Assembly: GCA_001914405.1 (NCBI GenBank)
Contig: MSDW01000002.1
Location: forward strand, 248,001 to 312,000
Direction: 5' to 3'
From: Candidatus Methanohalarchaeum thermophilum
GTDB taxonomy: Archaea; Halobacteriota; Methanonatronarchaeia; Methanonatronarchaeales; Methanonatronarchaeaceae
DNA: 64,000 nucleotides
Shown one piece after another: positions 27,556 through 37,224 of the stretch. A program made the translations under genes and the position numbers. Under the pieces are notes generated by a model. It had not been told where the DNA came from. It did not search any database and saw nothing but the letters and a program-made list of their open reading frames with translations. Numbering within the stretch: the first letter of the stretch is position 1; every line of letters begins with the position of its first letter.

Positions 27556-27954
27556 ATGGATACTCATCACTTCGATTTCTTTTTGGACATGTTAGCTGAC
27601 TATGGAGTGTTTCATGCTGTAGTGGTTATGTTTCACCTTTATCTGGATCTAAAGAACAAGGCAAAGAAATTTTCCAACGAATTAAGGAAAAAAAGATTGA
27701 TAATAGCGCCTAAAGGGAGTAGAGAAATCTATAAAACCTGCTACAACTTACCTTGGTTAGATAAACTCAGATGGAGATCCTACATTAATTCAAACACGGT
27801 AGATGAACTACTGTTATTAAGAAATAATCTAACTGAAATGCATAGAGAAACAGATGAAGTTCTCAGAGACATTGAATCACTAGAGCTTTGCGAAAAAGAA
27901 AAAATCCGGAAATACTTGGATTTTCTTTACGATAATGGGCCAATATACTACTAA
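27556..27954 (+). CDS. Small protein paralogous to the gene at 26351
   Basis: This 132-residue protein shares with the product at 26351 the order T-H-H-x2-F-F, then G-V-x2-A, then H-x-Y-L-D-L-K, then R-K and I-I-x-P-K. The paralog at 26351 has about 40 extra N-terminal residues that this one lacks, so either this one is shorter or its start was lost. No membrane or signal segment exists. The two genes, 740 bases apart, look like a diverged duplication. Function is unknown. Confidence 0.55.
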   Translation: MDTHHFDFFLDMLADYGVFHAVVVMFHLYLDLKNKAKKFSNELRKKRLIIAPKGSREIYKTCYNLPWLDKLRWRSYINSNTVDELLLLRNNLTEMHRETDEVLRDIESLELCEKEKIRKYLDFLYDNGPIYY

Positions 27955-28076
27955 AAAAAATAAAACCAAAAAAAAAAACAAAACAAAAAACTAGTTCAAG
28001 CTTTAATTAACTTAGATCCTAAAGAACCATAACTGTCATACGGAAACACAGCTGATGTTCCTATTCCAAATAGGGG

Positions 28077-28210
28077 AGAAGCAGATATTTGATAATAAAT
28101 ATCACCAATATGTAGGGGTTTTCAAGTTAAGGGATAAAGAACCGCGTAATGCGTTGGAGATGCAGGTATCAAGAATGAGTCTGAGGTTAGTTGAAACAAT
28201 GTATCTGTAA
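28077..28210 (+). pseudogene. Unidentified C-terminal coding remnant
   Basis: A 44-codon open stretch (GEKQIFDNKYHQYVGVFKLR, then PRNALEMQVSRMSLRLVETM and a stop at 28210) has natural protein composition but no start codon at its head and a stop just upstream. It looks like the tail of a deleted gene at the edge of the glycan locus. I could not place its family. Confidence 0.3.
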
Positions 28211-28336
28211 ATTAGAAAAGAAATATTTTTTTTCTATGTTTTTATTTATTTTTTTTAGTTATCTAGAACTAAGGGATATTTTGTTTTTACCAAAACAAAT
28301 TAAAAGGCTAAGAGTTTATTTTTCTTTTATAAAAAG

Positions 28337-29449
28337 ATGAAGATTCTTCAGACTCCAATAAGGTTTTATCCTTACACTGGTGGGGTTGAAAACCATGTTT
28401 ATGATCTTAGCAAAAAATTAATTCAGTTAGGGAACGATGTTTCAGTTATTTGTTCAAGAGAACCAAGAGATTTAAAGAAAAAAGAAGAAATCGATGGCAT
28501 CAAAGTAAATAGATTACGTTATTATGGAAAAATAGCTAATACAAACATAACACCCTCATTACCACTTAAATTACTCAAAGAAAACTTTGATTTAATTCAT
28601 ACCCATTTACCAACTCCTTGGAATGCAAACTGGAGTTCAATAATCTCAAGACTAAAAAATAAGCCATTAGTCCTGACATACCACAACGACATTGTTGGCG
28701 AAGGAATAAATGATTATATCGCCAAATACTACAACAAAACCTTTCTAAAAACACTATTAAGTAACTCAGATAAAATAATAATAACTCAACCTTCTTATCT
28801 AAATTATTCTCCCTACTTAAAGCCCTTTGAGGACAAAGTGGAAGTTATTCCAAATGGAGTAGATGTAAACAGATTCACTCCTAAATATGGAGAAGGGGAA
28901 GGAATTTTTTTCTTAGGCGTATTAGATGAATATCATAGATATAAGGGCCTTGATGTACTATTAAAGGCATTTAAAAAAGTTTCTTCTAAAATAGACACAG
29001 AACTAATTATTGGTGGAAGCGGAGAATTATTAAAGGAATATAAAGACCTTGCTAAAGAATTAAATATAGAGAATAAAGTAAATTTTGTTGGGTATATTCC
29101 TGAAAGAGATCTTCCCAGGTATTATAGAAAAAGTAATTTATTTGTTTTACCATCCATCTCTTCTGAGCAAGAAGGCTTTGGGATGGTTTTGCTAGAAGCT
29201 ATGGCTTCTGGATTACCCGTCATTACAACTGATGTTGCTGGAGTTTCTGATGAAATAAAAAACAATGTTTATGGAAAAGTTATTCAACCAAATAATATTG
29301 AAAAACTGGCAAAAGCAATTACCTCAATCTTAAGAAATAAAGAAAAAAAGAGAAAAATGGGTAAAAGAGGAAGAAAGTTAGTCGAAGAAAGATTTAATTG
29401 GAAAAAAATAGCCAAAAAAACAAACGAATTATATAAAGAGGTGTTGTAA
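28337..29449 (+). CDS. Glycosyltransferase, GT4 family
   Basis: This GT-B fold enzyme probably transfers a sugar from a nucleotide-sugar to a surface-glycan intermediate on the cytoplasmic face. The 370-residue protein has an N-terminal GGVENHVYDLSKKL acceptor-side motif at residues 15-28, and the donor-side EQEGFGMVLLEAMASGLPV region near 275-293 with the E-x7-E pattern of GT4 retaining enzymes. It opens the glycan locus. A TATA-like TTTATAAAAA directly precedes the ATG. It is followed after one base by a second GT4 gene. Sugar and linkage cannot be read from the sequence. Confidence 0.88.
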   Translation: MKILQTPIRFYPYTGGVENHVYDLSKKLIQLGNDVSVICSREPRDLKKKEEIDGIKVNRLRYYGKIANTNITPSLPLKLLKENFDLIHTHLPTPWNANWSSIISRLKNKPLVLTYHNDIVGEGINDYIAKYYNKTFLKTLLSNSDKIIITQPSYLNYSPYLKPFEDKVEVIPNGVDVNRFTPKYGEGEGIFFLGVLDEYHRYKGLDVLLKAFKKVSSKIDTELIIGGSGELLKEYKDLAKELNIENKVNFVGYIPERDLPRYYRKSNLFVLPSISSEQEGFGMVLLEAMASGLPVITTDVAGVSDEIKNNVYGKVIQPNNIEKLAKAITSILRNKEKKRKMGKRGRKLVEERFNWKKIAKKTNELYKEVL

Positions 29450-29450
29450 G

Positions 29451-30542
29451 ATAAAGATATTATCAGTTACCCATGAATACCCACCATACACTGTAGGTGG
29501 AATGGCTTATCATTCTAAAAACCTTGCTGAGGGTCTAAGCCAATTGGGGCATGAAATTCATGTTTTAACATCCTCCCATCCAAATACAAATAACAGATAT
29601 AGTAGAAACGGAGTTCAAATACATAGAATCAAAACAAGTAAATTTGGGGGTATAGATGCTGTAAAAAAATTCTCTTTTTTAATTAAAGCGAAAAAAAAGG
29701 CAAAGAACCTTGATAATAAATATGACTTTGATTTAATTCATTCACACGGAAATTCAGGTGTTTTTGTTAGTCTAAATAAACCTTTTGTGATGAAATGTCA
29801 TAGTCTATGGGCCGATGAAATTGAATTACCTTTCAAAAAAAGTTGGCTCAAAAAACAATATATGAAAATTGATAGTTATCTAGAAAAAAAAGCAATCAAA
29901 AAAGCAGATTTAATTGTTTCAGTCAGCAAAAAAATAGCAAATTCGATAAAAAAAAGATATAATAAAGAATCTAAAGTGGTATATAATGGTGTTCCCGATA
30001 TCATGGAACCAAAAGACGTGGATAAGGAAAATCAGATTTTAAATGTTTCTGCTTTTTCTAAGAGAAAAGGTTGCCACCTATTTCCAAACATACTTGAGGA
30101 AATTGATGAAAAATATTCATTACTCCATATAGGCCCAATTCCAGAAAAAAAACTATTCAAAAAAGTCTTAAAAAAACTTAAAGAAAAAAAGATGAGAGAT
30201 AGATTTAACCACATTGATTTTATTTCACAAGAAAAGCTTCCACGACATTATTCTCAATCGAAGATATATATACATCCTTCTTTATATGAAGCATTTGGAA
30301 ATACACCAATGGAAGCTATTGCTTGTGGAACAACATCTTTAGTATCCAACCAATGCGGATGCTCGGAACTTTCTAATAAAATTAGAAATTTAGTTCCAAC
30401 TAATATTAATAGATTTAGTTCCAAAATTAGATATATCCTAAAAAACAAATTAGTTAATAAACAAAATCAAGAGAATACATTTAAGAAAGATTGGAAACAA
30501 GTAGGTTTGGAATCACAAAAATTTTTTAAAAAAATTATTTAA
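29451..30542 (+). CDS. Glycosyltransferase, GT4 family, probable AUA start
   Basis: The protein has GT4 features: VGGMAYHSKNLAEGLSQLGH near the N-terminus and a donor-side region with HPSLYEAFGNTPMEAIACG. The first ATG in frame is at 29502, but the reading frame upstream encodes IKILSVTHEYPPYTVGG, which is the first beta strand and loop every GT4 enzyme needs. Its first codon is ATA at 29451, two bases after the previous stop, and GAGGTG (29438-29443) is a ribosome site seven bases before it. I therefore start at ATA. Either AUA is used or the ATG mutated. The stop overlaps the convergent gene by four bases. Confidence 0.8.
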   Translation: MKILSVTHEYPPYTVGGMAYHSKNLAEGLSQLGHEIHVLTSSHPNTNNRYSRNGVQIHRIKTSKFGGIDAVKKFSFLIKAKKKAKNLDNKYDFDLIHSHGNSGVFVSLNKPFVMKCHSLWADEIELPFKKSWLKKQYMKIDSYLEKKAIKKADLIVSVSKKIANSIKKRYNKESKVVYNGVPDIMEPKDVDKENQILNVSAFSKRKGCHLFPNILEEIDEKYSLLHIGPIPEKKLFKKVLKKLKEKKMRDRFNHIDFISQEKLPRHYSQSKIYIHPSLYEAFGNTPMEAIACGTTSLVSNQCGCSELSNKIRNLVPTNINRFSSKIRYILKNKLVNKQNQENTFKKDWKQVGLESQKFFKKII

Positions 30543-31747
30543 GAATTTTTTATTTTTTTACTGTCTATTAATTCTAAAAAAGTAGTTTCAAGTTTTTTAC
30601 CTACTACATCTTTCGAAAAATTTTCAATAGCATATTTTCTAGCATTTTCAGACAATCTTTTTCTTTTTTTATCTTTTTTAATCAATTGCAAGATAGCTTT
30701 TCTTAATTCTTTTACGTTTTTAGGTTCAACTATAATCCCATTCTTATTGTGCTCTATTATTTCTGGGATGGCGCTAATATTTGTAGAAATAGTAGGGGTT
30801 TTCATGGCTAAAGCTTCCTTAATTACTACTGGCATAGCGTCTCTATCACCTTCTTCAGTTATTATACTCGGTAACAAAAAAATACTAGCTTTATCGTATT
30901 CTTCTATTAGTTTTTTGTCGCTAACATTTCCTAAAAATTTTACTTTATTTTTTAGTCCTAATTTTTTAGTAAGTTCTTTGAGATTTTTTTCTTCAGAGCC
31001 AGATCCTATTATATGATACTCAAAATCATCTTCTATATCACTTAGAGCCTTTAAAGCATATTCAATCCCTTTTTTCTTTACTAAACGCCCTACAGTTAAA
31101 ATTTTATTTTCTTGTGTATTTTTGGATGGTCTAAATTTCGTTAAATCGTTACTTGCAGGTATATATTTGATGCGGGGTAAATGGTCAAATTTACTCTCAA
31201 ACCATTTTTTATTATACTTAGAAGGAACAATTAAAAAATCTAATTTATCTAAAAATAATTGTAAGTTTGATTTTGGCTTTGTAAAGATATCAAAAGCATG
31301 TGCTGTGCATGAAAGAGGAATATTTAATCTTGAGCAGACCTTATTAGCTGCTAAAATCTTGTTATCTAAAAAATGTGTATGTATCAAATCTAGATCAATA
31401 TCATGAGATTCAATATAATTAATAATTTCCTTATAAAATAAGATAGAAGAAATAGATTTCTTAGGATTCATTATTACATTTACTAAGTCTTCTTGTTCAA
31501 AAAGAGATTTAAAAAATTTATAATCTAAATTATTAATTAAAAATAAAAGATTGTTCTGTTTATAACTATTTGAATATTTAACATTTACATCCATCTTTTT
31601 GATTTCATTGTGCTCATAATCCTCTTCAGGATTATTTAATGCAAATATATGAACATCATGTCCACTTTCAGTCAAAAATTTAATCTCATTTAAGATAAAA
31701 GTTTCAGAAAGCTTTGGCCAATTTCCTAAGAAATATAAAATTTTCAT
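30539..31747 (-). CDS. Glycosyltransferase, GT4 family (WcaL/AmsK-like)
   Basis: The 402-residue GT-B enzyme starts MKILYFLGNWPKLSETFILN, the pattern of colanic-acid and amylovoran-type GT4 enzymes (P-x-x-S-E-T-F). It has the acceptor motif THFLDNKI and the donor-side block TEEGDRDAMPVVIKEALAMK near residue 300. It leads towards 30539, convergent with the previous gene. It follows the GT4 gene at 31765 after 17 bases and belongs to the long minus-strand glycan operon. The specific sugar is unknown. Confidence 0.85.
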   Translation of the reverse strand: MKILYFLGNWPKLSETFILNEIKFLTESGHDVHIFALNNPEEDYEHNEIKKMDVNVKYSNSYKQNNLLFLINNLDYKFFKSLFEQEDLVNVIMNPKKSISSILFYKEIINYIESHDIDLDLIHTHFLDNKILAANKVCSRLNIPLSCTAHAFDIFTKPKSNLQLFLDKLDFLIVPSKYNKKWFESKFDHLPRIKYIPASNDLTKFRPSKNTQENKILTVGRLVKKKGIEYALKALSDIEDDFEYHIIGSGSEEKNLKELTKKLGLKNKVKFLGNVSDKKLIEEYDKASIFLLPSIITEEGDRDAMPVVIKEALAMKTPTISTNISAIPEIIEHNKNGIIVEPKNVKELRKAILQLIKKDKKRKRLSENARKYAIENFSKDVVGKKLETTFLELIDSKKIKNS

Positions 31748-31764
31748 TTTAAGCCTCTATGTTT

Positions 31765-32859
31765 TTAATCAATCCTCTTAATGATTTCATGAAATTTTTT
31801 CGACAAAACATTCCAATCAAATTTTTTCTTTGCAACTTTCCTCGCAAATTCATTCTCACTTTTTTCATCTTCCATTGCTTTAACCAACCCTTTTTTAATA
31901 CCTCTCCAACCTGGTTCAACTAAATATCCAGCTTCCCCATACATTAAATCTCTTTTATTTTCCCCAATACCCGTGGCAACAACTTTCTTTGCCATAGACA
32001 TATACTCCTTAATCTTCACGGAACTTCTGCACCTCGAACTAAAATTATCTTCCTTTAAAGGATTAACACATATATCAGATGCTTTAATAGCTTTTCTTAC
32101 ATTTGAACGATTAATAAAGCCTGTAAAGATAAAATTTTCTCTGCAATTCATCTTACTTACATATTTTTTAAAATTAGAAAGGTTAGGGCCATCACCAACA
32201 ACCATTGCCTCCAATTCTTTTCCTTCCTTTAACAATTTAATTGTTGCATTTGCCACTTCTTTTCCCGCAAATTCATTTTTATTCCCACCTATTCTTCCTA
32301 AAAATAAAATAGTGTTTTTTTGAGTATCTATTTGATGTTTTTCTATAAATTTACTCGCTTTAGTTTTTTTAGGATCAAAAAAATCAGTATCAACTCCGTT
32401 AGATATATAAGAAACATCATTGTTATTAACTCCTATATCTAGTGCCACATTTCTTAAATATTTACTAACCACAACAAGCTTATTTGCCTTTTTTACGCTT
32501 TTATATTCATAGTAAGCTCTAGGATTAAAAAAAGAAGGTTTTATTTTTCTAAAATCAATAAATGCATCGTCCCAATCTACAATTATAGGTTTTGAATAGA
32601 TTTTTTTAATTAAGTTTCCAGCAAAAGAACTTGGGAGTAATGGTGCATTGAAATATATTACATCTGAGTTTTTAAGTTTTTTAAGGCTCTGAATAGTGTT
32701 TTTGATTACTTTAAAGCCTTTTTTAGGATAACCTCCTTCCCAATTTTTTAGATTAACTTCTTTTACTTTTATATCAGAAGAAAGTGAATTGATAAGGTTT
32801 TTCATTCTTATTGTTGTTGCATATTTATCAGGTAATCCGTATATTACTCCTAATTCCAT
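31765..32859 (-). CDS. Glycosyltransferase, GT4-like
   Basis: The 364-residue protein has a GT-B layout. There is an N-terminal domain with YGLPDKYATTIRMKNLINSL. The donor-binding half contains FLGRIGGNKNEFAGKEVANA near residues 194-213, GDGPNL near 240, and KIKEYMSMAKKVVATGIGENKR near 305. The usual E-x7-E is less clear than in its neighbours. Its start overlaps the end of the GT2 gene at 32850 by ten bases, so it is translationally coupled. It probably adds one sugar of the same glycan. Confidence 0.78.
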   Translation of the reverse strand: MELGVIYGLPDKYATTIRMKNLINSLSSDIKVKEVNLKNWEGGYPKKGFKVIKNTIQSLKKLKNSDVIYFNAPLLPSSFAGNLIKKIYSKPIIVDWDDAFIDFRKIKPSFFNPRAYYEYKSVKKANKLVVVSKYLRNVALDIGVNNNDVSYISNGVDTDFFDPKKTKASKFIEKHQIDTQKNTILFLGRIGGNKNEFAGKEVANATIKLLKEGKELEAMVVGDGPNLSNFKKYVSKMNCRENFIFTGFINRSNVRKAIKASDICVNPLKEDNFSSRCRSSVKIKEYMSMAKKVVATGIGENKRDLMYGEAGYLVEPGWRGIKKGLVKAMEDEKSENEFARKVAKKKFDWNVLSKKFHEIIKRID

Positions 32860-33791
32860 TTTAGATACACCATTAAAACCCCAATCGATTCAGATAATTT
32901 TTTACACCAATAAATAGATGTGAAGATTAAGTTTTCGAAAAAAGTGTCTGAAATATCCTTTGTTTTTAAAAACCCATAACTAAAAACTAAAATTAAAAAT
33001 ACTATTGGAAAAAAAAAGGAAAAGTATCCTAATAAAAAAGTTAATATAGCGACTGGTAGTAAAAAAATCGATTTTGGCAAACCGTTCCATTTTTTTGTAT
33101 AAGATCCAATACCCTTCCCTCTTGTAAAAGAATTCTTTATGAAATCAAAGAAATCTAAAGAATGTAAATGTTCTCCTTTAACAGGAAGGTAAACTATTTT
33201 ATATCCAGCATTACATATTCTTTTCTTTAAATCTGCATCTTCACCTCCAGGATTTCTGAAATTTTTCTCATCAAATCTAAAATCGTTAAGTATATCTTTT
33301 CTATAACTCATGTTACCCGTTCCACCTGCAGGCGACTCAAATCCACCTACCTTTTTCTTATTATCTATCCCATATTTCTCCTTACTCATTTTCTCATTAA
33401 AATCATCAAAAACCGATCTTTCTTTTCCAGGGACCTCAATATAACCTCCTACCCCTCCTATTTCTTCGGAATTATATTCCGGTAAAAAAGAAGAAATCCA
33501 ATCCTCCGGCATTACAACGTCATCATCAGTTAAAAAAATTATTTCTCCCTTAGATTCTTCTATTCCCTTATTCCTAGCTGATGCAGGACCCTTGTTTTCT
33601 TGAAAAAAATATTTCAAAATTTCGTTATTTTTTCCCATATCCTCTAAAAAACTTCTAGTACCATCAGTAGAACCATCATCTATTACAATAACTTCATAAT
33701 TTCCATCAAAATCCTGAAAAATTAAACTATCCAAACATTTCTCTAATTTTTCCTTCCTATTAAATGTAGGAACTAATACACTAACCCTCAT
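32850..33791 (-). CDS. Glycosyltransferase, GT2 family, membrane-tethered
   Basis: The GT-A domain is clear: VSVLVPTFNRKEKLEKCLDS at residues 3-22, VIVIDDGSTDGT near 35-46, and FLTDDDVVMPEDW (the DxD-like metal motif) near 90-102, followed by an aromatic GGEDADLKKR. Hydrophobic segments at about 235-275 anchor it. It extends or starts a glycan chain on a lipid carrier. It lies five bases after the AP-superfamily gene at 33796 and overlaps the next gene. Confidence 0.85.
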   Translation of the reverse strand: MRVSVLVPTFNRKEKLEKCLDSLIFQDFDGNYEVIVIDDGSTDGTRSFLEDMGKNNEILKYFFQENKGPASARNKGIEESKGEIIFLTDDDVVMPEDWISSFLPEYNSEEIGGVGGYIEVPGKERSVFDDFNEKMSKEKYGIDNKKKVGGFESPAGGTGNMSYRKDILNDFRFDEKNFRNPGGEDADLKKRICNAGYKIVYLPVKGEHLHSLDFFDFIKNSFTRGKGIGSYTKKWNGLPKSIFLLPVAILTFLLGYFSFFFPIVFLILVFSYGFLKTKDISDTFFENLIFTSIYWCKKLSESIGVLMVYLKWN

Positions 33792-33795
33792 TTAT

Positions 33796-34647
33796 CTATC
33801 CCTCAATCTCCAACCAAGGAACTTCTCTTAAAACATCCAAACCAGAGTCAGCAGGATGACCCCATCTTCCTTTCTCACCAAACGCCTCTCCATGGTCAGC
33901 TGTGATAATTATTTTACCACTTAACTCTTTTATTAGGTTTGAAATTGATTCAAGAGCAATCTCGGCATTTTTCTTATACCAACTTAAATCAGAAGTTCTA
34001 AAGACATATTCATATTCGCTACACAGTTCTAAAGATAGCAACTTTCTTATTTTCCAAATATTTTGTCTTCCAAAATGTTTCTCTAATAAAGGACCTATTT
34101 TATCTCTAAAAGAGTACATAAGTCTATCTTCTTGAGATTTATTACCAGATCCTTCTACTATTTTATTTTTCATTTCTCCTATCGAAGACCCCTTTACTTT
34201 ATCAAATCCTATATACGGCACATGAGGTTGAATATAGTGTAATATATTTTTCCCAGAATTCTTATACCTAAATAAATTAATATTAACCTCCTTAGGATGA
34301 ACAGTACTGATTTCTTCGTCCCACCCAGTATACCAAACATCAATTATCTTCTCAAAGTGGTCTGTCGCCTTCCAGTTATAATTCGTATGATGAATATCTC
34401 CAATCTCAACACCCATGTCATTTATAAAAGGGTTTGCAGAAATATAAGTATAGTCATATTCCTCCTGAAAGGTTTTTGAAAGCCATGCAGGAGTAGCAGA
34501 TCCCCTGCTTTTGACTTTTTTTAATTCTCCATCCAAGTAATCATCATAAACTTCTTCAAAAACATCGTATCTACACGCATCTAATATAATCAAATAATCC
34601 CAATCAACCTCATGAACAGGCTGCAACCGTAAGTTATCATTAGCCAT
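33796..34647 (-). CDS. Alkaline-phosphatase-superfamily hydrolase/transferase, copy 1
   Basis: This soluble 283-residue protein keeps the superfamily order: ILDACRYDVFE with metal Asp23, GSATPAW with a candidate nucleophile Thr52, HYIQPHVPY with His142, and ITADHGEAFGE with Asp251-His252, then His264. The family is the archaeal sulfatase-like group seen in surface-polysaccharide loci; actual chemistry (sulfatase, phosphodiesterase, or phospho-alcohol transfer) is not known. It has no signal peptide, so it would act in the cytoplasm. Four more paralogs lie in this locus, each beside different glycosyltransferases, so each may act on a different sugar. Confidence 0.78.
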   Translation of the reverse strand: MANDNLRLQPVHEVDWDYLIILDACRYDVFEEVYDDYLDGELKKVKSRGSATPAWLSKTFQEEYDYTYISANPFINDMGVEIGDIHHTNYNWKATDHFEKIIDVWYTGWDEEISTVHPKEVNINLFRYKNSGKNILHYIQPHVPYIGFDKVKGSSIGEMKNKIVEGSGNKSQEDRLMYSFRDKIGPLLEKHFGRQNIWKIRKLLSLELCSEYEYVFRTSDLSWYKKNAEIALESISNLIKELSGKIIITADHGEAFGEKGRWGHPADSGLDVLREVPWLEIEG

Positions 34648-34710
34648 AATAGAAAACCTAGCCTATATTGGGTTTGAATTCCATAAAAATCATTTGAAAT
34701 TTAAAAAAAC

Positions 34711-35567
34711 TTATTTCTTTTTTACCTCAAACCAAGGAACTTCAACTAGCTTAGGTGTGTAGACACCAAATGGGTGTCCATATATTTTGTATTCGCCAAA
34801 GCATTCTCCATGATCTGCTGTAATTATAGTTTTTTCATTATTAAATTCATCAGTCAATTTCTGTAATTTATCTAAAACCAGTTTTGAAGTTTTCTTATAT
34901 GCTTTTTTCGCTATTTCTTTATCTTTTGAACTTGAAATAGTTAGGGGAGAGACTTCTTTCTCATTATCTTCAAAAAGGTATGGATGATGTGGTTGTAGAA
35001 AGTGAATTATGAATTTCTTTTTAGGATATTGTTTTTTTAATTCCTGAGTTTTTTCAATCATGGCTTCAGGGTCAACCATTCCTAGTTCTTTGTTCCAGCC
35101 ATAGTCCCAAACATTTTCGATATGATAAAACAGGGTTGGTTGATTTAATCTATTTCTTAGCTTATGATTTACAACAGGATTACCACAAACATAAACAATA
35201 TCCTTGCCAAAAGCCCCCTTAAAGTTCCTTATAACCCATTCAGCAGTATTGGAGCCCAAGGAATTTTTTTTTTCTCCAGTTTTCCATCCAAATAATCTCC
35301 GTAGAGGCTTTCAAACATGTCATACCTCATCGTATCTAATACGATTAAGTTTTCCCAGTCCTCACAAAAAATAGACTCCTGTTTTTTCCATAACCTAGAC
35401 CAAAACCAAATTAACTTATGGAAAGTTGTTGACCTACCGATCGTAGTTGCATCACCAATGTAAGCCCCTAAAAATTCTCTAAACCATGGCCTCTTCTGAA
35501 TAAATCTTGGAGGATTAGATTCCTCTAACTTTTTTTCTATTAATGATAATAATCCAATAAAAACCAC
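34711..35567 (-). pseudogene. Alkaline-phosphatase-superfamily protein, copy 2, frameshifted at A10
   Basis: Two overlapping frames together make one member. The upstream part (35229-35567, from GTG) ends with LDTMRYDMFESLYGDYLDG; the downstream part (34711-35259) carries GSNTAEW, HFLQPHHPY and ITADHGECFGE. They change frame at a run of ten A (plus strand T10, 35264-35273); eleven would give L-E-K-K-K-N-S-L-G-S-N-T. The copy differs from others in a longer N-terminal region (about 75 residues before the first motif). Options are real disruption, transcriptional slippage on the A-run, or sequencing error. Confidence 0.65.
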
Positions 35568-35652
35568 CTGAACAAATTTTTCCTAAACCATTTAAATAAC
35601 CCTTCCCATTTTCCTTCTCTACAAATAAATTATTTTCTAATTCAAAGTATTT

Positions 35653-36133
35653 CTAGGATGCAGGGAAAACATAACACAGTCCAAAAGTGGTATAAAGATG
35701 CTTAAATCTATTTGTAAACCACTTTAATATTTTATTATTGGCTATAATTCGTCTATCTTTAATTTTAAAAGTTTTTTCAATATAAGGTTCATTTGAATCC
35801 TCAGTAAAAGCTTTTATGGAATCATAATGGAAAGCTCGCTTATATTGGTAATGAGTTAAGGCTTTAAAATTTGTGAACTAGGGAGCCCCATATCTTAAAA
35901 ATTCCACCAGGCTTCAAGACCCTTCAACTCTCTTCAAACAATACCTCACGATTGCTGATATGTTCAATAACATGACTTCTCCTAATCAACTCTACATTTT
36001 CATCTTTAAAGAGAAGATACTGTCCTTCTGTATCACAAACTATATCTGCATCACCTGTTTCAAGTTTATCCAAACCGATAAAACCTTTGGGCTTATCATT
36101 ACCGCAACTTAAATCAATTTTTAACCATATCAA
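35653..36133 (-). pseudogene. SAM-dependent methyltransferase, nonsense and frameshift
   Basis: The open part (36133-35924) encodes IDLSCGNDKPKGFIGLD, the SAM-binding motif I, and HVIEHI. It then hits TGA exactly where family members read S-x-R-V-L-K-P-G-G; the frame continues RVLKPGGIFKIWGS after the stop. A further one-base change at a T4 run leads into LTHYQYKRAFHYDSIKAF and ends at 35653. It lies four bases after the GT4 gene at 36138. Because TGA elsewhere here is an ordinary stop, this is most likely a dead methyltransferase of the glycan operon. Confidence 0.65.
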
Positions 36134-36137
36134 ACAC

Positions 36138-37208
36138 TTAGATATTTAGTTTTTCCAGCAATCTCTTTGTTGTTTTCTTCCAAGTATATTTTTCGGAAAC
36201 CAATTTCCTATTTTTTCTACCATATTTTTTATTTAAGCTCCTATTTTCTAAAAAATCCTTCAGATAGTTACTAATTTGATTAATCTCTCCAGGTTTTACT
36301 ATCTTTCCACCCCCTGATTCTCTAACTAAATCCTTAGCGCCCACATTTTCTGATATAATTATAGGGACACCAACTGCCATTGCTTCAACAACAGGTATTC
36401 CAAATCCTTCAGAATAACTTGGTAAAATAAGAACTTTAGCATTAGAATAAAGCTCATATAATCTCTTATCAGAAACATACCCCTCTATATCTATATTTTC
36501 TTCGAGATCTTTATCTTTAACTAATTTTTTTATTTTACTCCAATTTCCATAGCCTACTAGCTTAGATTTAAATGAACCATAAATCTCCTTTAATCTATTT
36601 AAAGCTTCAATTAAATCATTTATACCTTTTCTATTGCTCACTCCTCCTACAAACAATATGAAATCACCAGAATTCTTTCTTTTATAACTAAACAACTTTT
36701 TATCAACACCATGAGGATATATCACAGATTTTTTTCCAAACTCTGAATTATAATATTTAAGTTGATTTTTTACAAAAGATGAGGGAACTATAATTTTTTC
36801 CGATATCTCTAAATCATGCTTATGTAAGTCAATAAGGAAATTATTACCAAAGTCATTAATAATGTGATTTAGTTTCTCCTTTAAATTCGTAAATTCCATT
36901 AAACCTTTCTGATGTAACTTATCTAAAAATGGCCTCACATCACCACAAATAGTGTAATATCTTCCATTATGATCTTCAGAAGCAAAATAATTCTGACCCA
37001 TAAACCCAATCAATATACTATCTCTATCAATTTTCTTTTCTGCTTGGTAGCTAAAAATCAAATCAGAAAAAAAGTAGGAAGGAATCTCATTTTCAAAAGC
37101 GTAATAAGTAACATCATATCCTAATTTATCAATTGATTTATACATATTATAACTTAATCTCCCTAATCCTCCCTTATTCGGTTGAGTTTGAGCTATTATC
37201 TCAATCAT
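36138..37208 (-). CDS. Glycosyltransferase, GT4 family
   Basis: The 356-residue protein begins MIEIIAQTQPNKGGLGRLSY, a GT-B glycine loop. The donor half has GGVSNRKGINDLIEALNRLK near 187-206 and SYSEGFGIPVVEAMAVGVPI near 274-293, with the E-x7-E signature of GT4 enzymes. Sixteen bases separate it from the AP-superfamily gene at 37225. Mannosyl- or glucosyltransfer is typical, but the donor cannot be told. Confidence 0.86.
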   Translation of the reverse strand: MIEIIAQTQPNKGGLGRLSYNMYKSIDKLGYDVTYYAFENEIPSYFFSDLIFSYQAEKKIDRDSILIGFMGQNYFASEDHNGRYYTICGDVRPFLDKLHQKGLMEFTNLKEKLNHIINDFGNNFLIDLHKHDLEISEKIIVPSSFVKNQLKYYNSEFGKKSVIYPHGVDKKLFSYKRKNSGDFILFVGGVSNRKGINDLIEALNRLKEIYGSFKSKLVGYGNWSKIKKLVKDKDLEENIDIEGYVSDKRLYELYSNAKVLILPSYSEGFGIPVVEAMAVGVPIIISENVGAKDLVRESGGGKIVKPGEINQISNYLKDFLENRSLNKKYGRKNRKLVSEKYTWKKTTKRLLEKLNI

Positions 37209-37224
37209 ATTTCATAAGTTAATC

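Noticed and set aside
35924-36133. TGA in the methyltransferase as selenocysteine or a recoded Trp
   Set aside because: TGA ends many other genes here, no SECIS-like hairpin was recognised, and the gene has a second lesion.
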